From NCBI GenBank assembly GCA_014706295.1, contig JACSVZ010000004.1, positions 6,068,965 through 6,132,964 of the forward strand: DNA of 64,000 nucleotides, written 5' to 3'. A program made the position numbers and the translations under genes. The notes under the pieces were generated by a model. That model saw only the letters and a program-made list of their open reading frames with translations, ran no database searches and was not told where the DNA came from. The stretch comes from Lycocorax pyrrhopterus obiensis (Eukaryota; Chordata; Aves; Passeriformes; Paradisaeidae). This document shows, one piece after another, positions 1 through 10,760 of the stretch. The first letter of the stretch is position 1. Every line of letters begins with the position of its first letter.

Positions 1-1953
1 TCCTACACACACATTTACATACACCTTTATGTAACCATTCACACAGGGTAGTAACAGCTCTATAGGATCTCAGCTCCCAGTCAAAAAGTCTGTTTGGAAG
101 AGTCTTGAGATACTGACACAAAGATGGCACAGGAAAACAGCACTCTCCCTTCCCAGGAACAGGACATTCCTCTGGGGAAGGATTTAGAAAGCAGCAGTGA
201 GAGGACTTTGTGAAGTAACTTCATGGGACAGTGTTTGTTTAGAAAGAAAAGCTGAAAAGAAAATGGAGCTGGTGAGTCTTGGTCCAGCTTGTGCTGAGCA
301 AATGGAAGTGGCAAGTTCAGACCAAAGCTGCTCACAGCAGAACACAAATACGCCTGCTAAGAAGGCAGAGAAAGCCCAGGAAAAGCTCTTACAGCCGATG
401 GGATCAGGGAAGGACAGACATGGCAACCGCATTTTATATTAAACACAACCACTGGGAGCTCAAAAGCAGATTCATTTCCGTGTGCCAGAGGGGCAATGGC
501 AGAGCTGGGAAGCATCGGGCTTTGCATGAGCACCCAAACAGCAGGACACGAATTCACCTCGTGCTGCTGTGCCACCACCCCCTATGCCCAGTAACCAAGG
601 CAGTCCTTGAAAACACTTTTAACTTCACCTACTCCTGATTCACACCGAGCTTCAAGAATTTCCTTTAGCCAGGGCTGGTTCTCAAGGCAGACAAGACTAA
701 AACTCCGCAGCAGCATCCCCAACGCACAAACTGCCTCTGCACCACTTCACTCCTGAGGTATCCAGGGGTTTACCCTGCCTTTCTTCCTAGCCTCAACTTC
801 AGAAACAGCTGGATCACTCCAGCCAAAGCTTTCCAAAGCAGGAGACAGCTGGAGCAGACAACCTGTGCTCAGGCAGTTGAGGTCTGCAAAGCTGGGAGCG
901 ACTGAGGATGGGTCAGTGCCACCCTCACTGCTCTGGCACTGCTGTCCCCAGCGCCTGCAGGTGTCATCCACACGTGCCTGGGGCTCACAGCACTCATCCT
1001 TCCCTCCTCACTAAAAACAGGAGCAATGAACGACCTCCAAAGCAGTGGGTAGATGTGAACAGCAGTTAAAAGTGTGTAAGAAATGAAAACATGATTTATG
1101 ACTCAAATACCTGAAACGGAAGCACAAAAACTTCTGTGTTCTGTTTAAATGCAGGGAGATTTCGCTGCAGTGACCAGCTAACCTGTGCCTGGACTTCTGG
1201 ACCCTAAACCTTCTGTCTAATCCCATTCATTCCTATCTGTTCCTTTTGCTAATATTGGCCTTTTTAATCTCCCTCCATTTGGAAGCACCAGCCCTCCCAA
1301 TACCTTTAACCACCCTCATTGCACTTTCATTGAAATCAATGGGGCTTTGCAAATTACCATTGTAGAGCCGAATCCATTATGCCCATTACAGATTTAAAAA
1401 CATGATGACAAGAAGCTCATCTGCACACACAACTCCCTCTCTTCTGCTGTAAATAACTCAGCCAGATCATTTTTTAAATCCTGAAGTGCCTAAATTACAG
1501 ACCAACAATATGCAAAATTTCATCTTCAAATAAGTCTATGGCTTTTTTTTGTAGCTCCGATAACACAGCACTTTTCACAGACTCAGCTAAACTGTGATAG
1601 CTTTTGTTTGTTTTGTCTTGTTTCTTGTTTAAAAATGGATAAAGGCATGCCGGGCCAATTTAATTTAAATGGGATGTTCAGAGACTGAGAAGTGAAGTGG
1701 CAGAATTTCGGTTCTACATAATGTTAATAAGGAGAATTAACAATCCAGCATCACTGCACGGCCCAGCCAAACAGGCTATGACAAACTCCTAACCACATTA
1801 AAACCCCCGTTTCCCCTCATTAGTGCCAGGCCTGTGCCAGCAGGGAGGGAATCAGCAGAGTCGGCTCCTTGGACGTCACCAGGCAGAGGCTGATTTCACC
1901 ATGGGACACCTCTGAGGTTCCAGAATGACCTCTGGAACTTTCTCCAGGCCAGA
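1..1953. other. Non-coding stretch, nothing recognised
   Basis: Unique-looking vertebrate sequence. Only short open frames are present (119 codons at most) and they overlap on both strands, as expected by chance. I see no repeat family, RNA gene or convincing promoter. Several short T and A runs are present but none is long enough to list. Confidence 0.6.
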
Positions 1954-1977
1954 GGAAGGAAGGAAGGAAGGAAGGAA
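1954..1977 (+). repeat. (GGAA)6 microsatellite
   Basis: Six perfect tandem copies of GGAA, flanked by AGA and GAG so that the purine tract is slightly longer. It lies in a modestly GC-rich stretch. GGAA is the ETS-family core, so clustered copies can bind ETS factors, but nothing else in the sequence shows this tract is used. Confidence 0.95.
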
Positions 1978-4900
1978 GAGCACAGCACTGTGTGGCTTCC
2001 TGACCCCACCTCAAGAAGCCTCAGGAGCTGTGCATACCTTGAGCTGGTGCTGTTCTTGCAGCTGTACTTTCCTCAGTGCTGTGCCAACACAACCCAGGGT
2101 GAATGAAAGCCCCCAGCTGCCGTGCCCTGTGCCAGGGATTTGGGGGACTTTCTGCTGCCAAATCTGTGGCAAAGCTTTCATTTGTGCCCAGGAGCTGGTG
2201 CAAGGACGGGAAGAGGAGGATAAAACGCAAGTGAAACATGAGGACAGGGGAAGTGTGGGAGCACAGATGCTCTTCCCTTTTCTGTGGTGGCTCCTCCTCC
2301 CAGGGGCCGAGGACACCAAGGACACATCCCACAGGCCCCAGGCCCACTGAGGAGCCTCGTGACATGTCCTGTGAGACCACTGTCACCTGGCCAGCAGAGC
2401 CCTCCCCTGAGCAGCAAGACAAGACACTGTGGAAGGAACAAAGCGGTTTTCCCCAAGGACCTTTCCTCCTCCTGTGGGTGGGAATGATTTAGCCCATTGT
2501 GCAGTCTCCACCACTGTGTAATTTATATTCACTGGGGTGCCAGAACTGCACAGTCTCCTCTAAATATAAGCAATTAACTCCCATTAGCATTAGTGGGAAT
2601 CACTCAGGAGAGTATCCACCATTATTGATTATCTCGTTTTTTGTACCAACTCAAAAAAATGTACAAAGAGAAGAAAATCACATAGTTAGTGGCTTTGGCT
2701 AAGTTAAGGCAGGCAAATTAGATTCATTATCATTCTTGAGTTAAACAGTGGGGCTTATTAGAATGTAGTTCATTTACATACTTTGATCTGATGGGTGTAG
2801 ATACCTAATTATACAGCAGCCAGCAACTTATTTTTGATGTTTTTTATTAATTAATATTCAGCATTATAATTAAACGCGCAGGCTGCTCTTCTGCAATTTC
2901 TTTTTTTCTTGTTGTTCTTGTTATTTCTAACACAAAAATAACTTCTAAAGCGTACCTGTGAAGTCCACAACCAGCAACACCATGCAATGAAATGTACTCC
3001 ATCACTTAGTAAAAATGTGGCTGTGAGGGCAAAATTCTGTGTGGACATACCAGGATTTTGATCTCTCACCCACTGGGATGGAGTAGAGGCTACAGAAGTC
3101 AGGAGATATTCAAGGTATGCACCAATCTGCCTCTGCAAGAGGTCTCTTGGTCTGAGCAGCTCAGAGGCCTCCTCTGCAAAGCAGGAATTTCTGCAGGAAA
3201 AGGAATACCCATCCTGCTAAAACTCCAGGAGCTGCCTGATGATTAGGTCATTAAATAAACCAGCCATAAGAACTGAATTATGTACAGATCAGTATAAAAG
3301 AAATAATGGAATAAATAGCAAGTGAGGCTCACTAAGCCTTGGAATACAAAGAACTTCTTCCTGAGCAGACAGTGCCAAGCAAGCTGAAAAATTAATTTTC
3401 TGTTTGTTCCCAGTTCTGTTATGATTGGTATCTTCACAAGTCTGAGCCATTAGCATGTGAGTTTACAATTATCCTCTGAGCCCAGTAATGTCCTGTCATT
3501 CACCTCCAGGGATTTATGTCAGGATCCAACTCGGTTCCTAAGTGATCTTCCAGCAGGACAGAATGACAGCACCATTATAGCTCCCTCCAGCAGATGATGG
3601 TAATGATATTATTTTTCCCCTGATCAGCTTGGTGATGATTGTTTGAACTTTATCAGTATTAATAGAGAAAATAATAAAGGTATTAATATTTGAAAGCTCT
3701 CTGTATTGTGTTTAGTATCATATTATTGCTACATTTTATGGCAAGTAGTTTGACATTTCAGTGAATTTCCATTTACAGTATTACCACTATAATCGACTCA
3801 TTTTATAATTGCTTCTGGATACTTGTAAGGTTTAATTTCTGATTTTTCCTCTAAATAAAGAGACCTGCATATGAAATTAATATACAGTTATCCTCACAAA
3901 TTTGCATTGTTGGCCTAGAATTGGGGGAGCTTAAAACAGCCAAAAATATTCAGCGTGACTACTGCACCAAATAAACCTTACTGACTTGTGGGGTTCCACA
4001 GTGGCCAAGATTGCCTCTAATTCTCCAGAAATATCCTCTCCATCAGAGCTCTTACAAATATCCACAGAAAAGCGCAAGAGCTGCTGAGCAACCCAGGCTG
4101 AGATGTTCAGAAGGAACCTCAGGATGGAGAAAAACAAGTCAAACAATCTCTCCATGCCGGAAAAGAGTCAAAAAGAAGAGTAGAAAACATTCCATCCAGG
4201 AAAAGGTAGCAGGCATAATGACTGGGTTGGGATGGGGCCATCCCACTTGGACATAATCTGGAACTAATTGATGGAGAGAAACAGCTGCTAAAGAGCCTGG
4301 GAAATGAGTTTTCTGGATTTGTCCTTTGCAGGGGCTGGGCTAGGAAGAAATGCAGAGAGGAGCAATGTAGATGGACTGACTGAAGTGTGGAAGACAGGAA
4401 GGGTACAGAGCACATGAACCAGAATCTGTACCTCATTTCTGGCTTGATGCTACTTTTTGAAAGCACGTAGCAAACACTTGTCCTGTACCACATGGACTTC
4501 TTCAGAGCAGTGTAGCTGCTCCTGCAGAACTACAGATTTCATTCCAGTATCTGCACAGAATTCTGAGTTGCCTCAATTGTTCTTGTATCAACTTGCACAG
4601 AGTTAATAAACTACAATTTCGTAGAGCTACAAGGCCACAGAATCTGACTGCTCAAACCCCATTCTCCTAAAAGGAAATAAAAAGAAAACTCTGGCTTTAA
4701 GGCAAACACCAGCAGTGGTCTGCCACCTCCTTAGTTTTATGAGTGAGGCATCAAAAAGGCAACAAAGTTGGTAACTTTTTCTCATTTTGAGGCTCAGCTT
4801 AAGCTGGTTTCTTTGCTTTACTCCCTCAGTTCCAAAGCAGCTTGTAAATCAATGTCAGACACATCATGTGAGAGATCCTCCATGAAATGCTTACAGAACT

Positions 4901-6740
4901 GTGTGATACCCAGCGAGAGGCACTGTTAGAAGCTACTTCTGGTATTTCATATTCCCAGGAGCTCTCCTGAGAGCCACTCCCTAGCCTTCACAGCCAAAAA
5001 TGAGCTCTGAGGAGGGGTGGCAGATGCGCAGGGGAAAGGGTTTAAACAACAGCCATGTCACTCTGTGACACATGGCACAGGACAGTGGTGGCTCTTGGGA
5101 GCCCTGATCACCCATGGCCACCTGTAGAGATGCTTTTACACAGAAAAGACAGACAGTGTTTATAACAAGGCCAAATTTATTAAACAGAGCCTGGATCCAG
5201 ACATCTATTTCAGACAAAGGGCTAAACCCCAACACTTAAGAAACTCTTTTGGTTTTAAGTTTTGCTCTTAAAATTCTCTCAGTGTAAGACATGAGATTAA
5301 GAGGTCTGTTCTAAGGATCTGCTATCCAAACAGACAGGATTCCCTTGCGTTATGAAGTCACCAGGGATGGAATTGAAACTTAAAACCTTCTCTGCCATGC
5401 CTTTATTACCTACCAGCTCATGGAAATGCCAACACCCAAGATCACAGCATCTCCTGTGTTCAGCCAGCTCTCAGCACAGTCCTGGACTGAACGTCATCCA
5501 TTCAAGTTTTGTCCCAGCCTTCAGCTGGGCCACAGATTGGAGCCTTTCTTTGCAGGCTCTGAGGGCAGGAATTGCTGACATTCCCCAGGAAGTCAGCAAA
5601 CAGTGCTAGGAGAGTCTCACCAGCCCATGATCTCCTGTGGCTCTCGAGCTCCTGCCTGTCCCAGGGCTGCATTTGTGCCAGTGTCAGCCTGCAGTAGCAG
5701 GAGCATTAAAGGAAAGCCCTGGGCTAGCGGCTGCCTCACAACTGTATTTACAACAGCCTCACTGTCTTTGTCAGGCCTGTTCTCCATGGAATTGCATACC
5801 CACTTAAGGTTATGAATTTGATTTATCTGCAAGATTTGAGGTGAGTTTCAATCCTTGTGGAAGCAATAGAACAATGGCACGGAGCAGGAGAAGATACAGG
5901 GAAGATATATCTGCGTGGGAATTTACCACCCACGGCTTTGTCAAGGCCCTTCAGTGCTGATTTGAAGAGCTTTGCAATACACGTTGCTGGTGTGGCGACT
6001 CCTAAATTAATTCAGATTTACATCATTGCGGGCAGCACAAGAAAATACTGATCTGAGCCAGCAAAACAAACAGGTATTTGAACTGAGGTGTCAGGAGGCA
6101 CAGATGGATTGTGCCACCTGCACTACTCGTGGGCTGCTCCTTCCAGTCCACTCTACAGCACGTTCAAGCTAACTTCTGGGGGGTTATATTACAATTATAT
6201 TGATTTTCCACAGCATTAATTTCATGGTGATGTTTCAAATTGCTTAAGGCTCTGTCCAGAATAACACTGGACTTGGGACAGAAAAAATCTGGAGGCATTT
6301 TGAGTGACTCAAAAGATGTCACCATGAGATATGGTGTGAGCAGCTTCCCCTCAGTGCAGTGTAACACAGGCTGCATTTTTCCATGGATCCCATGGAAGCA
6401 GCAGCCCCAGAGGTGAAGAACTGTCCCTTACAGCAGATTCCAAAATGCTGTTTATTATAAAGCTGGAATTCACTTCAAAGCTGTTTCCAGCTGACATTCC
6501 AAGTGTAGCTGAAGGCACTTTACATCCTATTGATTCCTTGGACCACTTGGCAAAGTCTCCCGGTTGTAGATTCCCAAAATACAATCTGCACCCAATTTTC
6601 GGATAATACTGAAATACCATCCCCAGCTACATCTTAGGGATGTTCCACTTCCCTGCCATAGACCTAAATCTTACATTTTTCAAATCAGTGGGAGTTTTGC
6701 TTGAGGAAGAAATAAAAAATTAGGGCTGCAGAAAACACAA
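1978..6740. other. Non-coding stretch, no gene recognised
   Basis: No feature can be supported here. 2.0-2.45 kb is somewhat GC-rich and yields overlapping open frames of 67-141 codons on both strands without any recognisable domain. 3.58-3.90 kb is AT-rich and low in CpG, and looks like typical vertebrate intergenic or intronic DNA. I saw no CR1 3' end, LTR or tRNA. Confidence 0.55.
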
Positions 6741-7110
6741 AGTCAGTAATTTGGCAGCCTGATTTTATAATAATCTTTGTCTAATGATTATTTAATATTG
6801 TACCAGGCTATTTAAAAGAATATTCTACAAAGTATTGGAGCTTCCTTTTCAAAGCCTCTGTAAAATGTGATTTGTAATTAGTAGCTTTAGATATGCAATG
6901 TGTGTGAGAGAATATTAGTATTCCATAAAAGCTGCTGTCAGTATAAGTTATATGGAGAAGCACAAAATAATATGAATACTTAATAGCTAAAATACTTTAT
7001 TTAAAATTGATTTGCTAGATTTTATAGAAGCTCCACCTGAAGAACTTAAATTATTTTTTTCTTTGCTTTAAATTCTGTTCTGAATAAAGGAGTTAAGAAC
7101 TATGACCATA
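6741..7110. promoter_or_regulatory. Candidate conserved non-coding element (AT-rich motif cluster)
   Basis: A dense AT-rich block free of simple repeats, with several ATTA/TAAT cores (for example TGTAATTAGTAG near 6,875), an ATATGCAA octamer-like word near 6,892, and the word GTATTCCATAAAAGCTGC at 6918-6935, which recurs exactly at 8882-8899. This texture is typical of vertebrate non-coding enhancers. Conservation cannot be judged from one genome, so the call is an inference from motif density only. Confidence 0.25.
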
Positions 7111-7400
7111 AATGACCTGAGCACTAAGAGAATATATTAAAATTTACTTTTAAGTACTTCAAAGCATTTCACTTTATTCACATATAGATACTGGATTTAT
7201 TCACCCAGCTTGTTACAACAACTCTGCAAATTACCACTGTGAACGTCCATTAAATATTCTGATATTTACAGTAGGTGTCCATGCAGTAAATTCCACTGAC
7301 TGACGGCACCACCAACTCTGAGCTTGGAACGTGGCCCGTTCCTTAAAAAGTTCTGTGCATGACAAGAGGACACAGCTTTTTCTGCAGGTTGTACCTTTGC
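7111..7400. other. Non-coding stretch, nothing recognised
   Basis: AT-rich sequence grading into the GC pocket that follows. No repeat family or gene seen. Confidence 0.5.
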
Positions 7401-7530
7401 TGAGAGGCCCAGCCCAAGAGCTCAGCGGGCTGTGCAGCAGAGGGCACTCACACTCTACGGAACAGCCGCTCCGCACCGCTGGCCAGCCCGGGGCTCGCAC
7501 AGCTCTCCCCTCTGCTGCGCGACAATTCCA
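7400..7530 (+). promoter_or_regulatory. GC pocket with CTCF-like motif
   Basis: A roughly 130-bp GC-rich, CpG-containing pocket in AT-rich surroundings. On the plus strand, GCAGCAGAGGGCAC at 7434-7447 fits the published CTCF core (CCASYAGRKGGCRS) at every position except the first. A single core match occurs by chance in long sequence, so binding is inferred, not shown. Overlapping frames of 79-100 codons across the pocket have no domain and are not called as genes. Confidence 0.35.
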
Positions 7531-10295
7531 CACAAATTCTATTCCAATTCCCTCGGAATTATTGGAAGAAAGCTAAGGGCAAAAAAAACTCCCCCGATTT
7601 CTTTGCTCAGGCCTATGAAACCACCTCACACACAACCTAAGGGTCTCAGGGACAATTCCTGTGGGTCTTAATCAGGGAGCAAAAGGTACCAATCCTTGAA
7701 GAGGTTCCCAACAGGCACAGAGAGCGGGATTTGGCCATCAGAGGAGCAAAGAACCAAAAATGTTTCTTAAACTGCCTGGAGCTGAGGCAAGAATCTTTTT
7801 AAGGCAGCAATAACATCAGCACTGGTTGCTCTGTGATCCTGACATGCTGCTACTAAACCATGAATATTAAAAGAGTATCTAAATTAATGAGTCCTGTGTT
7901 CCCTAATGTTGTGTCATGGCTTGATTTCTCCCTTCACAAAGGAGTTTTCTCAGCATACTCCCTTTCTGACCTAGATAAAATAATTTCTGATTTTTCATCT
8001 ACTTCTGGAAAGCAATGGCATGGTGAAGAATGTGATGTGTGAGCTACAGATGGCACTGAAAGAATCCAGGATATCTAAAAATACAGTAAGTTTTACAGGA
8101 GAGGTTTCCTAAGGTGGCTGTCTCCTCCTTGACATCACTATTCAGCTGGCTATTGGAATGGGACTAATTTAATTAAGAGAACAGCTCAGATAAAACATTT
8201 TTGTCAGATTCCCCGAGTCCTATTCACCTTGCTTGAGAACTCAAGCAAGTCTCCTCTGAAGCAGTCCAGTAGCAGAGCTCTCGTCATGCCAGCTTAGCTG
8301 AGCACAGCCACAATAGGAGCAACTGGCACAAAGGAAACTACTGAAGTTAATGTACAGATTATCATATTATTTTTCCAATGCTGACCCAATGGTCAAGGCA
8401 ATTGCTGGCAAGAAATTGTTCACTGCAGTCTTGATCTTTCACTCCTCAAAAGCTCCAGGTGAGTTTTGTTTGCAGTGTTTGGTCCTGAAGCCCTCACAGC
8501 TTGCCACGAGCTTATTTCATTCCTCTGCTTTCTCAAGTACCTGAAGCAAAAGCAGCTATTTCTAAACAATAAACAGCAACTGGGGGTTTGGGCACTTTTT
8601 TTTTTTTGAGGGTTTTTTGTAAGGAATGTAAGCAGAATGGTGAGACCATAACAGTTAAAATACAAACCAGGTTGTTAATTTGACTGTGCTCCAGTCTCTC
8701 CTAGCATGAAACTTTATTTCCTAATAATAAATTTCTGATCTGGTTTCAGTAGGTAATCAAATACCACAAATCCACTTTGCATTTTAAAAAGAATGGTGTC
8801 TTTTATAGGAAAGAGAAAAAGCTGGAGAAGATGGGTTTGTGGCTAAACAATACAGTTCTTCAGATCCCAAACAGAACCGCTGTATTCCATAAAAGCTGCC
8901 GAGTGGGTGATGGGGAAAGGTGGGGACAGAAAGGGAGCCAAGGAGAAGAGGGTTAATAGAAGTTTTCCAATCTATCCTCCTCAAAGTAAACACATAAACA
9001 ACGAAAAAGGCTCTATCTGACCAAGGGAGAAGAGTGTTAGAAGGATGTAATGGAATCCCTGCAGCATTTCAAACTCTACTTCAAATCTAGGTCTCTTTCC
9101 ACATCCCATGTTCATTGCTCACAGCAAAACTGGGTTCCTTTAAAGAGCACGTCCCTTTATCATCATAGAACCAGCAGTTTCAGATTTCATACTTGTGATC
9201 TCAATAGCTGGCAGGGATTTATATTCAGAACACAACTTTGGTGTATAAAACTGGGGGGGAATCTCAGACAATGTGTTTGTGTATCACCCAGCAATCTGAG
9301 GGGGGACCGGGGTATTTTAGCTGTCCCAACATTGTTTTTCAGATGTTAGGAAAAAAAGAGGAATACTAAACACACAAATACACACAAAATTGCTTTATAT
9401 ACTGTTTGAGAAATAGTAAGGATGGGTCACCATTAACTGTTTAGTGCATTTTTGCTGAGGGACTGTTTCCTAAGGAAATGCACTGGCTGCAGCCTTTCAG
9501 ACTCGCCTGGTAAAGCCTTCAGTGAAGAAATCCCTGGTTAATACCTCTAAGAGTGTGTGTACGCACATACAAACACGTGCACTACTCATTTACCCTAATT
9601 AACACTCCTAACTGCAATTTCACCTGGTTTGATAACTTGTAAGGGAGCCTGCCCAAACATCAGTCTTCCTTGGGCACCAGATTTGTGCAGTCGTGTACAG
9701 AGGATTAGTGACACACTCAGGTGCACACAATGTTCTTGGGACTTGGCAGGATAAAGCTCAGAATGTTTTTCTCCTTCCAAACTCTTTAAAAGTCTCGATG
9801 GCACCTTTTGCCCTCTTTTCTCTATAACCTATTTCCAAAAGAGACACATGGTGGAGCGTTCAAACCTTAGTGGTTCTTTCCTAGTGGTTCAGCTCACAAG
9901 TCATCTTTGTATCCTCCTAAACAGATAAAAAAATTCCTCCAGCACCTTGAGAAATGCATATTAATAAAAACAAATATGAACTCAGTTTTCTGTTCTTTTT
10001 ATTTTTTCCCTAATGAGGCCCGTAGCCAATCTCATATAAAGATCTCTGGGAAAAATGGGAAAGTGTGACCAAAGGCAAATGTTGGACATGTACCCCTGAC
10101 CCCACAGTGTAATCCCAAAGAGGAGCCCTGAGCTGGCATTCCTAAAGCCAGAAGAGACACTTTGAATCATGGAGAACTTTAGGAAAGCAGTAAGATCGCC
10201 TTCAACAAAAATACTTCCACCCACATGAATCCCCCTCTTGGATATTTAGCACTGGTACATCGACTTTATCAAGATGCTACAGGAGGTAACTTAAG
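7531..10295. other. Non-coding stretch with a short palindrome and one shared 18-mer
   Basis: No gene or repeat family recognised. Two local structures stand out: a 10-bp inverted repeat with a 2-bp spacer at 8228-8249, and the second copy of an 18-bp word at 8882-8899 (first copy at 6918-6935). A T run of about a dozen bases lies near 8,597. The rest is ordinary single-copy sequence. Confidence 0.55.
8228..8249. repeat. 22-bp perfect-arm palindrome
   Basis: CTTGCTTGAG, then AA, then CTCAAGCAAG: ten perfectly complementary bases on each side of a 2-base spacer. The arms contain CTTGAG/CTCAAG, the half-site type bound by NKX2-class homeodomain proteins, arranged head to head. It is too short for a transposon terminal inverted repeat pair and has no known RNA fold context. 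Either a dimeric factor site or chance is possible. Confidence 0.9.
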
Positions 10296-10760
10296 TTGAA
10301 TGTCCTGGCTTCAGAGAGATTATTGGCATTATTTACCTGCTTTTTTTCACCTACCAGATTTTTAATTAAATTAAATCCCCCATGCATGGTTAGCTATAAA
10401 GTGCATATTACTTACCTGCATCTTCAGATCTTTTACAGTCCCGTGGGTAAATCCGTAATTAGCTGGTTTTGTAAAATGCATATTATTTACTTGACAGGCC
10501 AGAGTGGCTCTAGAGGAACTGTCCTCATGTCTTGGTTAAGTGCATAATTAGGCAGGTTTTTTAAACCTATGCTATGTTCCCCACATTGAAGCCATTGCAC
10601 TCCATTTGTTAAATATTCATCCTTTTTTTTTTTAAATGTATTATTTACTCAATCGGTCAAGACAGCATGTAATTATGTATTTAGAACGTGTGCAATGCAT
10701 CATCAAAAATACTCATGAAAATGTATGGAATAAATTACTTTGCACTATTAGGGCACTTTT
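10296..10760 (+). promoter_or_regulatory. Candidate enhancer with four dispersed TGCATATTA/TTTACTT-type motifs
   Basis: A related word recurs four times in the same orientation: 10398-10418 (AAGTGCATATTACTTACCTG), 10473-10498 (AATGCATATTATTTACTTGA within it), 10539-10556 (AGTGCATAATTAGGCAGG) and 10634-10652 (AAATGTATTATTTACTC). Spacings are about 75, 65 and 95 bp, so this is not a simple tandem repeat. The words combine ATGCATAT (POU-like), TAATTA (homeodomain) and TTTAC (forkhead-like) cores. The pattern suggests a homotypic regulatory cluster; there is no direct proof of activity or conservation. Confidence 0.35.

Noticed and set aside
6060..6125. Possible reversed MIR fragment around AACTGAGG and GGCACAGATGG
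   Set aside because: Only two short words match, and the spacing and remaining blocks are absent.
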